Origin: Deltaproteobacteria bacterium
GTDB lineage: Bacteria > Acidobacteriota > Thermoanaerobaculia > Multivoradales > JAHZIX01
Direction: 5' to 3'
DNA length: 64,000 nucleotides
Assembly (NCBI GenBank): GCA_022601195.1
Contig: JAHZIX010000040.1
Location: 124,001 to 188,000, forward strand
The notes under the pieces are model-generated. The model made no database searches. It saw only the letters and a list, made by a program, of their open reading frames with translations, and was not told the DNA's origin. This document shows positions 18,218 to 26,264 of the stretch, piece after piece (within the stretch, counting starts at the first letter, position 1; every line of letters begins with the position of its first letter). The translations under genes were made by a program, and so were the position numbers.

Positions 18218-19447
18218 CTACCTCTGGGGCACCATTTCTTCCAGCTGGGCCAAAGTTGAGTCCAAGTCCTTGATCACCGTGGGGCTCGTCTTCGAGCTCG
18301 TCTTCGGCAGACCTACATGGTCCCACAGATAGCGGTCCTTTTCCTCCAGAACTTCTCGCCGCAGCCGAATCCCGTGACGGGCCAGGACCGGAGTCAACTC
18401 ATCGTACCGGGCCAACAACTCCGCTCTAGTTTTCTGATAGGCGTGCTCGCAGACCTCTTGACGCCCCCGAAAGCTAAAAATGTTGCGGAAAAACATCTGA
18501 TAGTCGTCTCGCTTCGGCTCCAAGAGGACGATATCTGCTTTCTCAAAGTCGCCTTCATATCGGGCCATCCCCGCATCGAGACGAGAACGAATCAGAGTTC
18601 GCATGGTCTGGGAGAGCACCGTGACCAAACCACGATCGATCAGCTTGCCCCGCTTCATGATTCCCTTTTCCACCGCCCGCACCGTATCCACCGGAACGAT
18701 GGGGTTGATACAGAGCACCAGCTCCGCCCCCGCTTCCAGGGCAACGGAAGCATGCAGAGTCTTGAGCAGAACACCGTCGACGTAGTACCGATCATCGATC
18801 TCGACGGGAGGATAGAGCCCAGGAAGAGCGGTACTGGCTTGGACGGCACGAGAAATCGGGATGTCGTCGAAAGGAGGCTCGCCGAATCGGACGGCCTCGC
18901 CGGAATCCAGATCGGCTGCTACCACGACCAATTTGTGATCGAGCTTGCGAAAATCGTCGCTTCGCCCCTTGATCGAATAGATCTTGTGGAGATAGCTGCG
19001 GATTGGCTCGTTGTTGAAAACCCCCACCGGCAAGGCCCTGCCGAGACGGGTCAGGGATTCCTTGACGGTATGCTCCCCGGGGTGCTGAAGGTACTCCCGA
19101 ACCGCCTCCCAGAGAAGCCGGGGTACGGTCAGAGTGCGGTTCACCAACTCCCCGATCGCGGGGGTGAGAAAGGTCTCCGGTACGAACGGATGCTCCCCGG
19201 GTTCATTCTTGATGATCGCCCGGCACATCTGAGACGGGGTCAAGTGATTGGCCAGGCTAGCGCAGATGAAACCACCGGCGCTCACTCCTACATAGGTATC
19301 CAGATTGTTGAGGTCAATGCCCTCGAGAGATTCTTCGAGAGCTTTGAGGGCACCGATCTCATACACGGCACCACCGAGCCCACCACCGGCGAGGGCCAAA
19401 CCGATTCTCCGACCACGATCCGGCTTTTCCGCTGCTCTTTTCCCCAT
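18218..19447 (-). CDS. Patatin-like phospholipase
   Basis: A 409-aa protein with the patatin catalytic dyad: the oxyanion hole ALAGGGLGGAVYEIG, the nucleophile Ser in GVSAGGF (GxSxG), and the Asp in YYVDGVLL. No signal peptide is evident. The frame extends to an ATG at 19489, but the ATG at 19447 has GAGG 6 nt upstream and starts just before the family domain, so I prefer it. Such enzymes hydrolyse membrane or storage lipids. It lies upstream of the M23 peptidase gene and downstream of an intergenic repeat. Confidence 0.9.
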   Translation of the reverse strand: MGKRAAEKPDRGRRIGLALAGGGLGGAVYEIGALKALEESLEGIDLNNLDTYVGVSAGGFICASLANHLTPSQMCRAIIKNEPGEHPFVPETFLTPAIGELVNRTLTVPRLLWEAVREYLQHPGEHTVKESLTRLGRALPVGVFNNEPIRSYLHKIYSIKGRSDDFRKLDHKLVVVAADLDSGEAVRFGEPPFDDIPISRAVQASTALPGLYPPVEIDDRYYVDGVLLKTLHASVALEAGAELVLCINPIVPVDTVRAVEKGIMKRGKLIDRGLVTVLSQTMRTLIRSRLDAGMARYEGDFEKADIVLLEPKRDDYQMFFRNIFSFRGRQEVCEHAYQKTRAELLARYDELTPVLARHGIRLRREVLEEKDRYLWDHVGLPKTSSKTSPTVIKDLDSTLAQLEEMVPQR

Positions 19448-19715
19448 GGTCAACCTCGAGTTCTCGTTTTGAAGGTCGTTGGTGGGCATGAGCCCGGAAT
19501 CAGGTAGTGCTCCCGTATTCCAGCCAAAGCCAGATTCCAGTCAGAGCCAGAAACAGTTTGATCCAGAAACCAAGGGCCTAGGCGATAGGCCAGGCCAAGA
19601 CCCCAGGCCCGCTACGAACAGCCTGTCGCACATCAATTGGCTGCGGTTTGGCCGAGCAGCGGGGGGTCTCCTCGGGGCTCCGTCAGCCACGAACCAGCGC
19701 CCCCCCCCGCAGGTC

Positions 19716-19811
19716 GCCTAACCCTCCCTTCTCACCGACTTGCCGTCGTGATTCCATATCTTCCGGAATCTCCGGCACTTCGCGACGAAGTCGGTGAGAA
19801 ACTCAGGCTAG
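19716..19811 (+). repeat. Dispersed intergenic repeat, copy A (short form)
   Basis: A roughly 95-bp element whose ends are inverted: TTCTCACCGACTT (19729-19741) against AAGTCGGTGAGAA (19788-19800), with GCCTA/TAGCCT-like outer ends. The right half (ATCTCCGGCACTT, then CGACGAAGTCGGTGAGAA) matches copies at 49801, 51928, 60920 and 62127 in the same orientation. It lies between the phasin gene's 3' end and the patatin gene. Confidence 0.65.
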
Positions 19812-19835
19812 AAGAAACCAGGGTTCCCGCCGGCT

Positions 19836-20393
19836 CTAGGCTTCCGCCTCAACAGCCTTTTTCGCTTTGCTCGCCGTCGAGGCGGCCGCTTTCTTGGTCT
19901 TGGTGGCTACCCGGGTCACTGTCTTTTTGGCCTTGGTAGCCGCGCTGGAAGTCGTTTTCTTGGCGCTGGAGGACGCGGTCCGCCGGGTCCGAGTCTTGGG
20001 AGCCGGCTGCGGGCGAAGCTGATCCACCTTCTCCGTGAGAGCCTCCACCCGCTCCGTGAGGGTCTTGATCTCATCACGGGTGGGAACCCCGAGGCGATGC
20101 ATGGCAGCTCCCAATTGATCATCAAAGGAAGAAGCGAGATCCCCGAGGGCACCACTGACAGCGCCTTTTGCCTTGGAGACTTGCTCCGAAACCTGTTGGC
20201 GAGCTTTGTCGACCTGCTCTTCCATGTCTTCCTTGTTGACCAGGTCCACACCCTGCCCCTTCGACACTAAACGGGAGAAAACCTTATTCCCTTCGTCCTG
20301 GGCTGTTGCCAAGGCCCCGAGACCGGCGAGCCAAATACTGCCAGCCATGGAGAGAACATCGTCGGTGACTTGTTCGACCTTTTTCTTCGTCAT
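19836..20393 (-). CDS. Phasin-family protein with histone H1-like tail
   Basis: A 185-aa protein. Residues 1-115 form an amphipathic, helix-rich phasin domain (VLSMAGSIWLAGLGALATAQDEG, then VSEQVSKAKGAVSGALGDLA) ending in a leucine-heptad coiled coil (KTLTERVEALTEKVDQL). Residues about 125-185 are almost only Lys, Ala, Thr and Ser, like histone H1 or the tail of Pseudomonas PhaF/PhaI. Phasins coat polyhydroxyalkanoate granules, and such tails bind DNA, so granule-to-nucleoid attachment is a reasonable inference. It has an AGGAG ribosome site and is last in the phaR-phasin-phasin run. Confidence 0.87.
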   Translation of the reverse strand: MTKKKVEQVTDDVLSMAGSIWLAGLGALATAQDEGNKVFSRLVSKGQGVDLVNKEDMEEQVDKARQQVSEQVSKAKGAVSGALGDLASSFDDQLGAAMHRLGVPTRDEIKTLTERVEALTEKVDQLRPQPAPKTRTRRTASSSAKKTTSSAATKAKKTVTRVATKTKKAAASTASKAKKAVEAEA

Positions 20394-20471
20394 TTTTCTT
20401 ACTCCTAACTATTCAGAAAGCTCTCGCTTCTCGGGAAAATTATTTTCGGAAGCCCTAGATTCGGAAAACCA

Positions 20472-20873
20472 CTATTTGGAGACCAGTGCCTCAACTTTCT
20501 TGTTGAGCTCAGCAACTCTGCTGTTGAGCACCCGGATGTCTTCGTAGGTCGGAATGCCAAACCGCTGCAGGGTCTCCGTGGTCACCTTGCCGGCCCGCCC
20601 GAGGCCCTGGTCAGCCGTTGCGCTCACCCATTGGGACACGGCTCGAACCCGCCGACGGGTTCCAGACAGACGCTCGTCCAACCGCTCTTTCCGATCGTTC
20701 TGAAAGGTCCGTCCACGGTCGACCAACCGGGCGTAGAGGCCGCGGCTGCTCTCGTCGGCTTCCGCAGCGGCTCCCAGGCCGGCGTGCAACACATTGCGAC
20801 TGGTCTCCACCAGATCGTCCCGTAGCTGTTCCAAACGCTCTTCTGCTTTCTGGGTATCCAGAATCTTCTTCAT
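20472..20873 (-). CDS. Phasin-family protein
   Basis: A 133-aa helical protein with a phasin-like core (NVLHAGLGAAAEADESSRGLYARLVDRG) and the same ending as the neighbouring phasin: a GIPTYEDIRVLNSRVAELNKKVEAL coiled coil, comparable to GVPTRDEIKTLTERVEALTEKV. It lacks the basic tail. The two are probably paralogues from a tandem duplication. It starts 3 nt after the phaR stop, so cotranscription is nearly certain. Confidence 0.83.
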   Translation of the reverse strand: MKKILDTQKAEERLEQLRDDLVETSRNVLHAGLGAAAEADESSRGLYARLVDRGRTFQNDRKERLDERLSGTRRRVRAVSQWVSATADQGLGRAGKVTTETLQRFGIPTYEDIRVLNSRVAELNKKVEALVSK

Positions 20874-20876
20874 GAT

Positions 20877-21416
20877 CTATTTCTCCTTGGCCGGACTCAC
20901 CGTTGAGCCCTTGGCCTTATTGGGGGTCTTGGTAGATTTCGTTGCTGCCGCGGTGCGGCTTCGCGTGCTTCTCGCTTTGCGGGGTTTGGCGGGGGCCACC
21001 GGCTCTCCGTCATCTTCCAGATCAGAGAGACTGCCCTCCAATTTCTCCAAGCGAGACTTCAAGTTGTTCATCTCTTCTCGTACCCGGCGCACCGGGCCTA
21101 GGCGATCCACCGAGGCTCGGACCAGGCGATCCATACCGTGCTGCACCTGCTCGACGCTGTTGGTGAGAGCTTGTTCGCCAACTCGAACCAGGTCGTGGAG
21201 AAGCTCACTCGGGAGAAAACGGGTGCCACGACGGCCTTCATCCAAGATGACCTGAGTGAGGGTCTGGGCCGTGACATCCGCCGAAGAGGCGTTGTCGATC
21301 ACTTTGACCTCTTGACCCTCACGAACCCAAGCAGCGATGTCTTCCAGGGAGACATAACGACTCTCCTCCGTATCGTAGAGCTTGCGACTCTCGTAACGCT
21401 TGATGACTCGAACCAT
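20877..21416 (-). CDS. phaR: Polyhydroxyalkanoate synthesis regulator PhaR
   Basis: A 179-aa regulator with the PHB/PHA accumulation regulator DNA-binding domain: VIKRYESRKLYDTEESRYVSL, VKVIDNASSADVT, TLTQVILDEG. A coiled coil (NLKSRLEKLEGSLSDLED) and a Lys/Ala/Thr tail follow. The frame stays open upstream to 21461, but the ATG at 21416 has GGGAGA and matches the family N-terminus. In other bacteria PhaR binds nascent PHA granules and represses phasin genes until polymer titrates it. Three palindromes sit in its own promoter, which fits autorepression. Confidence 0.93.
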   Translation of the reverse strand: MVRVIKRYESRKLYDTEESRYVSLEDIAAWVREGQEVKVIDNASSADVTAQTLTQVILDEGRRGTRFLPSELLHDLVRVGEQALTNSVEQVQHGMDRLVRASVDRLGPVRRVREEMNNLKSRLEKLEGSLSDLEDDGEPVAPAKPRKARSTRSRTAAATKSTKTPNKAKGSTVSPAKEK

Positions 21417-21525
21417 GAGTTGCTCTCCCTTTTGAGCGGGCTGGCCCTTTTGAGCGGCCAAGGAATAGGAACCATCGGGCTCGCGCCGGCTTCCTGGAGC
21501 TGAAAAATCGAACCGAAATCAGGAT

Positions 21526-21603
21526 TTGCCGAGGCGCGGCAATTCGACAAGAGAAAAATACCGCACCGCGGCAAGTTCGTCAACAATTATTCCGCACTGC
21601 GGC
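21526..21603 (-). promoter_or_regulatory. phaR promoter with three embedded palindromic operator-like sites
   Basis: On the minus strand, -35 TTGACG (21583-21578), a 17-bp spacer, and -10 TATTTT (21560-21555). A CCGCACCGCGG palindrome (21561-21571) fills the spacer. CCGCACTGCGG (21592-21602) lies just upstream of the -35, 31 bp or three helical turns away. TTGCCG-5-CGGCAA (21526-21542) lies just downstream of the -10. This is a classic repressed-promoter layout; PhaR itself is the likely ligand. Confidence 0.68.
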
Positions 21604-21711
21604 AGAAGAGGACCGAATCTTTCCAAGGCCTTGGAAGCCCTCCCTGATCCTCGAAGTCACAACTACGGAAAAGCCAGCTGAGAAAAGCCACGAAGCCGGA
21701 GACATCGCGCC

Positions 21712-22791
21712 TCAGCCGGGAAGCTGAGCCGCCAGACGCGTACCCAAAGCCTTTAGCGAAGCTAAATCCGTGGGCTCGTCGCCCAGCATGGGTACCTTGA
21801 TCAGCGGATACTCTCCCAGCAAAGAAGTCAACTCCTCGACCCCCAAACGATCTCGCTCCCCAAGCCATCGCAACAGAGCCCGCCCATCTTCCTGAGCCGC
21901 CACCGATTGAGGATCTACTCCTTCTTTCGGCTCGGTAGCACCCACACCCAAATCGGGATGAATGCGATTGACCACCACAGCATCTAGGTGATGCCCAGCC
22001 TCTCGTAGTTTGCGAGCGAAGAACAAGGCGTCAGGGATTCGTTCCTGGCCTGGCCCGGAGACCAGGAGAAACCGCGTCGAAGGCGAGGAAAGAAGCTTTG
22101 CCACCTCCCGAGCCCGCTCTTCGAACCCTTCGTAGAGAGGATTGAAAGAAAGGAAGAACTCGGAAACTTCCCGTAGAAAGTCGACCCCGATCATGCGATC
22201 TAGAAAGCCCTCGATCCCTCGTCCGAAAAGCCCCAAACCGCTGGTCGCCTTGAGCTTCCCCTGTGCGTCAAACCACTCCCTTCTCGCGATGGGCAGAGCC
22301 GGGCTCTTGAGAAAATTCAAGATGCGAGCTGGAGCTTCCAGGAAGTCCAAAGCCTGTCTGGTGGGAGGTGTGTCTAGGAATATCTGATCGTAAGCCCCTT
22401 CCTGGGCCACCTCGAAGAGCCGTTCGACAGCCATGTACTCGAGGATTCCCGCCAAAGACCCGGAGAGGTGCTGGTAGAAGCGGTTGCCAAGAATTCGCTG
22501 CCGCGCTGCGTCGTCCGGGGCATAGGTTTCGATCAGCCGGTCGAAGGTCTGGCGGGCATCGAGCAAGCTAGCATCCAACTGCCCAGGTCCTTCTTGAGGC
22601 ACCGGCGCGGCTCTCCGCCGAGCTTCATCCCCGACTTGAAGAGCGTCTTTCAAACGCAAGGAAGGGTCGAAGGTCATGACCAGAGTCTTGAGCCCCTGAG
22701 CCGCCGAGGCCAGACCCAAGGAAGCTGCCAGGGTGGTTTTCCCTACCCCACCGCTCCCCACTACGACGACCAACGGATGCTTGCCGATCAT
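21712..22791 (-). CDS. ArsA/Get3-family ATPase (second of pair)
   Basis: A 359-aa SIMIBI-class ATPase. The P-loop is GSGGVGKT (residues 12-19): the signature Lys of the deviant Walker A (GKGGVGKT) is Ser here. Other family parts are TFDPSLRLKDAL, DTPPTRQALDFLEAP, a hydrophobic middle region with LGLFGRGIEGFLDRMIG, and VVNRIHP. The true start is the ATG at 22791, overlapping the upstream ArsA gene's TGA as ATGA. The two subunits are thus made together and may form a heterodimer. No arsenic-resistance genes are nearby; the context is phaR and phasins. Confidence 0.88.
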   Translation of the reverse strand: MIGKHPLVVVVGSGGVGKTTLAASLGLASAAQGLKTLVMTFDPSLRLKDALQVGDEARRRAAPVPQEGPGQLDASLLDARQTFDRLIETYAPDDAARQRILGNRFYQHLSGSLAGILEYMAVERLFEVAQEGAYDQIFLDTPPTRQALDFLEAPARILNFLKSPALPIARREWFDAQGKLKATSGLGLFGRGIEGFLDRMIGVDFLREVSEFFLSFNPLYEGFEERAREVAKLLSSPSTRFLLVSGPGQERIPDALFFARKLREAGHHLDAVVVNRIHPDLGVGATEPKEGVDPQSVAAQEDGRALLRWLGERDRLGVEELTSLLGEYPLIKVPMLGDEPTDLASLKALGTRLAAQLPG

Positions 22792-23759
22792 GAGAAAGAC
22801 CACCCTGCCTTTGGCTGCGCTCCATCTCGGGTGGTGTCAGGGCTGCCTCCATCGTAGAAAGGGCCGTCAAGCCTCTGACGCAATGCGGCGACCAGATCGA
22901 AGCCTCGGCTCTCGGCCAACAATGGGAAGTCCACCCTCGGGCCCTGCCAGGCGGCCGACAACCGGGCCAGCTCCGCCTCGTTGGCGGACCGCCGCCGCCG
23001 CCATAGGTCGAGAGCGATGTCATCCCCCTCGACACCGGTCGGGGCAAGCCGTCCCTCCAGGGGAGGGTAGAGGCCATTGACCACCAACAGATCTGGCTGG
23101 CGTCCCAGGCGCCTTGCCAACATTTCTCTCAGCTCCAGGGCTTCCTGAACCGGCATCTCCTCGGCGAGGGTCACCACCACAACCGCGACCTTTGCCGGAT
23201 CGGAAACAAAGGAAGCAAGGCGGGCCGCCTCTCGACCGACAGGCCCTTGCTCGACAACTTCTGAGACCAGTCGGGGAGCCGCCAAGAGAGAAACCCCATG
23301 CCCCGTAGCAGGTGCGTCCAACACGACGGTATCGAAAGGTCCTCGACGGTCGGCCCCTCGTTTCTCACTACGATCCGCCGCGTAGCGCAGTAAACCGAGC
23401 TCCTTGAGGCCTGGGCCGCCCTCGGCCAATTGATGATAAATCTCGCTCTTCAAGACCCGGCGAGCCACCAAGCCGACGGTGAGTTGGCGAGAGATCATTT
23501 CGTCCAGAGCCTGGCGAGGTCGAAGGTTTTGTAAGCAGAGCCCCGCGCCCACATCCACCACGCCGCCGCCGGAGGGAGGCACGTTGAGCAGGCGATGAAC
23601 GCTCTCCCGAGGGTCGACCTCGAGGAGCAGAACCTTCTTCCGACGCTCGGCAATAGCTCTCGCCAAGGCGGCCGCAACAACGGTCTTGCCGACCCCTCCC
23701 TTACCGGTCACCACGACCAACCGATGCTTCGACAAATTATCGATGGGGCTCCCGTCCAA
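22788..23759 (-). CDS. ArsA/Get3-family ATPase (first of pair)
   Basis: A 323-aa ATPase with the intact deviant Walker A GKGGVGKT (residues 19-26), a switch I-like LLEVDPRESVHRLL and a switch II-like DAPATGHGVSLLAAP. It is shorter than Get3 or the two-domain ArsA pump ATPase and lacks the metalloid-binding Cys pattern. The start is TTG with AGGAGG 7 nt upstream. A GCCGCA-N-TGCGGC palindrome lies 17-29 nt before it. It is translationally coupled to the second ATPase. A role in targeting or spacing PHA granules or membrane proteins is a guess from context. Confidence 0.88.
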   Translation of the reverse strand: MDGSPIDNLSKHRLVVVTGKGGVGKTVVAAALARAIAERRKKVLLLEVDPRESVHRLLNVPPSGGGVVDVGAGLCLQNLRPRQALDEMISRQLTVGLVARRVLKSEIYHQLAEGGPGLKELGLLRYAADRSEKRGADRRGPFDTVVLDAPATGHGVSLLAAPRLVSEVVEQGPVGREAARLASFVSDPAKVAVVVVTLAEEMPVQEALELREMLARRLGRQPDLLVVNGLYPPLEGRLAPTGVEGDDIALDLWRRRRSANEAELARLSAAWQGPRVDFPLLAESRGFDLVAALRQRLDGPFYDGGSPDTTRDGAQPKAGWSFS

Positions 23760-23773
23760 CTCCGCACCTCCTC

Positions 23774-23791
23774 TTGCCGCACTGCGGCGAA
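23774..23791. promoter_or_regulatory. Palindromic operator-like site between the ArsA pair and hemB
   Basis: TTGCCGCACTGCGGCGAA contains the perfect palindrome GCCGCA-C-TGCGGC (23776-23788). It is the same motif as CCGCACTGCGG in the phaR promoter 2.2 kb away. It lies in the 74-bp gap between divergent arsA and hemB, so it could act on either gene. Confidence 0.6.
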
Positions 23792-23833
23792 AGGAGACTG
23801 TAGCACAGGATCTATGGTAAAACCGCCCCTACC

Positions 23834-24820
23834 ATGAGCTTCCCTACAACCCGTTTGAGACGCCTTCGCCGCACTCCGATTCTCCGCCGAATGGTGCGGG
23901 AAACTCACTTCTCTGCCAGCGACTTGATCCTTCCCCTCTTCGCCGTGCCGGGCCAGGGAGTCGAACATCCCATCAGCTCCATGCCGGGAGTTTTCCAGCA
24001 CAGCGTCGATCGCTTGGTGGAAACCGCTCAAGCTGCTTTTGACGAAGGGATCCCCGCCGTCTTGCTCTTTGGAATCCCAGAATTCAAGGATGACGTCGGC
24101 AGCTCCTCCTGGTCTCCCAAAGGTATCGTCCAACAAGCTCTCCAAGCCCTATCGAAACAAATTCCAGACTTGGTGACCATCGCCGATGTGTGTTTCTGCG
24201 AGTACACCGATCATGGCCACTGCGGAGTGCTCGAGGCGCAGGAAGTCGACAACGATCTCACTCTGGCAAACCTCGCAAAGCAATCCGTTTCCCTAGCTGA
24301 GGCGGGTGCCAGCATCATCGCTCCCTCGGACATGATGGATGGTCGAGTCGGAGTGATTCGAGGAGCGCTGGATGACGCGGGATTCTCAGCGGTCCCCATC
24401 CTTTCTTACGCCGCAAAATTTGCCAGCGCCTTTTACGGCCCCTTTCGAGAAGCTGCCGAGTCAGCTCCGAGCTTCGGCGACCGGCGGGGATACCAAATGG
24501 ATCCGGCTAACCTTCGGGAGGCGATGCGAGAGGTCGAGCTGGACGTAGAAGAGGGAACCGACATGATCATGGTCAAGCCGGCTCTACCCTATTTGGACGT
24601 CCTCAGCCATCTCCGGCAGAGCTTCGACCACCCCTTGGCCGCCTACCACGTCAGCGGTGAATACGCGATGATCCAAGCTGCCGCCGAAAAGGGATGGATC
24701 GATGGCGACAGAGTCCTCATGGAATCCCTGCTGTCGATTCGCCGAGCGGGAGCAGATTTGATCATTACCTATGGTGCCCGAGAAGCCGCGCGCCTTTTGA
24801 ACACTGGCTGGGAGCCTTAA
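23834..24820 (+). CDS. hemB: Delta-aminolevulinic acid dehydratase (porphobilinogen synthase)
   Basis: Joins two 5-aminolevulinate molecules to porphobilinogen. It has 328 aa, typical length. The zinc site is the three-Cys type (Cys120, Cys122, Cys130 in VCFCEYTDHGHCG). The Schiff-base lysines are probably Lys195 (SYAAKFASAFYGPFR) and Lys248 (MIMVKPALPYLD). No strong Shine-Dalgarno precedes the ATG. hemL follows after 4 nt, so the two form an operon whose leader holds a PhaR-like palindrome. Confidence 0.98.
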   Translation: MSFPTTRLRRLRRTPILRRMVRETHFSASDLILPLFAVPGQGVEHPISSMPGVFQHSVDRLVETAQAAFDEGIPAVLLFGIPEFKDDVGSSSWSPKGIVQQALQALSKQIPDLVTIADVCFCEYTDHGHCGVLEAQEVDNDLTLANLAKQSVSLAEAGASIIAPSDMMDGRVGVIRGALDDAGFSAVPILSYAAKFASAFYGPFREAAESAPSFGDRRGYQMDPANLREAMREVELDVEEGTDMIMVKPALPYLDVLSHLRQSFDHPLAAYHVSGEYAMIQAAAEKGWIDGDRVLMESLLSIRRAGADLIITYGAREAARLLNTGWEP

Positions 24821-24824
24821 GAGC

Positions 24825-26120
24825 ATGACCCAAGAAAAAAACTCTGTTTCATCTGTCATGGACCGTGCCTGCCGGGTGATCCCTGGCGGCGTGAGCTCCC
24901 CGGTACGCGCTTTTCGGTCGGTGGGGGGAGACCCGGTCTTCGTGCGGGCTGCCCAGGGAGCCTATCTAGAAGATCTCGCCGGCAAGCGCTATATCGACTA
25001 CATCTGCGGTTATGGACCTCATATCCTCGGCCATGGTCATCCGGCCATCGTCGAGGCCGTCAGCGCAGCCCTGACTCGGGGCACCGCCTTCGGGGCCCCG
25101 ACCTTGGAAGAGGTCGAGCTGGCGGAACGCATCTCCGCGGCTCTTCCCTCGGTGGAGATGGTTCGATTGGTGAACTCGGGCACGGAAGCCACCATGTCCG
25201 CCCTTCGACTGGCTCGAGCAGCCACCGGCCGAGATCGATTTCTCAAATTCGAGGGCTGCTATCACGGCCACGGAGACTCCTTCTTGGTTGCCGCTGGCTC
25301 CGGAGCTCTCACCTTGGGTGTGCCGTCCTCCCCCGGGGTACCGGAGGCTGTCACCGCTGACACTCTGCTCGCTCCCTTCAATGATCTGGCAGCGGTGGAA
25401 GCGCAGTTTCGCCGCTACCCTGGCGAAATCGCCGCCATCTTCGTCGAGCCCATCGCCGGCAACATGGGCATGGTGATGCCTGCAACGGGGTTCCTAGAGG
25501 GGCTGCGTAGGCTCTGTGACGACAGTGGCGCCCTGTTGGTTTTCGATGAAGTCATGACCGGGTTTCGGGTTGCCTGGCAGGGAGCTCAGGGCCTGTTTGG
25601 AATTCGCCCGGATCTCACTACCCTGGGCAAGGTGATCGGTGGAGGCCTCCCCATAGCCGCCTACGGAGGACGCCGCGACCTCATGGAGCAAGTAGCCCCA
25701 GCGGGAGCGGTCTACCAGGCAGGAACTCTCTCAGGAAACCCATTGGCAGTCGCCGCAGGAACAGCTGCCCTGGATACCCTGAGCGCTGATAACGGTGCTG
25801 CCTACCGCACCCTGGACGAGATTGGTCAAAGCCTCGAGCAGGGGCTGCGAGAGGTCTCTGAGCGCCGCAGCATTCCTTGTCAGATCGTCCGTCAAGGAGC
25901 CATGCTGGGTTTCTTTCTCAGCGAGAAGCCGATCACGACTCTGGCGGACGTCGACGCTTGCGATCGCGAGCTCTTCAGCCGCGTTTTCCATCGCCTCCTG
26001 GACCTCGGTATTCACCTTCCTCCCTCTCCCTACGAGGCCTTCTTCTTCTCTTCTTCCCACGGGCCGGAAGAGGTCGCGAAGACCCTCGAAGCTTTCGACA
26101 GCGCCTTTGGGGCCGCCTGA
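24825..26120 (+). CDS. hemL: Glutamate-1-semialdehyde 2,1-aminomutase
   Basis: PLP enzyme that makes 5-aminolevulinate by the C5 pathway, 431 aa as usual. The motifs are IPGGVSSPVRAF, GYGPHILGHGHP, LVNSGTEATMSALRLAR, FEGCYHGHGDSFLV, VFDEVMTGFRVA, and TLGKVIGGGLP with Lys269 as the PLP lysine. It starts 4 nt after hemB. Glutamyl-tRNA reductase (hemA) is not in this window. Confidence 0.98.
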   Translation: MTQEKNSVSSVMDRACRVIPGGVSSPVRAFRSVGGDPVFVRAAQGAYLEDLAGKRYIDYICGYGPHILGHGHPAIVEAVSAALTRGTAFGAPTLEEVELAERISAALPSVEMVRLVNSGTEATMSALRLARAATGRDRFLKFEGCYHGHGDSFLVAAGSGALTLGVPSSPGVPEAVTADTLLAPFNDLAAVEAQFRRYPGEIAAIFVEPIAGNMGMVMPATGFLEGLRRLCDDSGALLVFDEVMTGFRVAWQGAQGLFGIRPDLTTLGKVIGGGLPIAAYGGRRDLMEQVAPAGAVYQAGTLSGNPLAVAAGTAALDTLSADNGAAYRTLDEIGQSLEQGLREVSERRSIPCQIVRQGAMLGFFLSEKPITTLADVDACDRELFSRVFHRLLDLGIHLPPSPYEAFFFSSSHGPEEVAKTLEAFDSAFGAA

Positions 26121-26264
26121 GTCTCCCCTTACCGACCGAGTCACTACAGGGCCTCGCCACACCGCGAGATATGAATTCCTGTCAGATTCCGACACCGACA
26201 TCGGCATCGCCCTAAATTAATGATATAAACATGGTCACATATTAACGACTTGGAAGGAGTTCTC

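Noticed and set aside
22788..23759. Arsenite-efflux ATPase
   Set aside because: The ArsA label is by fold only: no metalloid-binding Cys set, and no arsB, arsR or arsC nearby. Context points to PHA granules.
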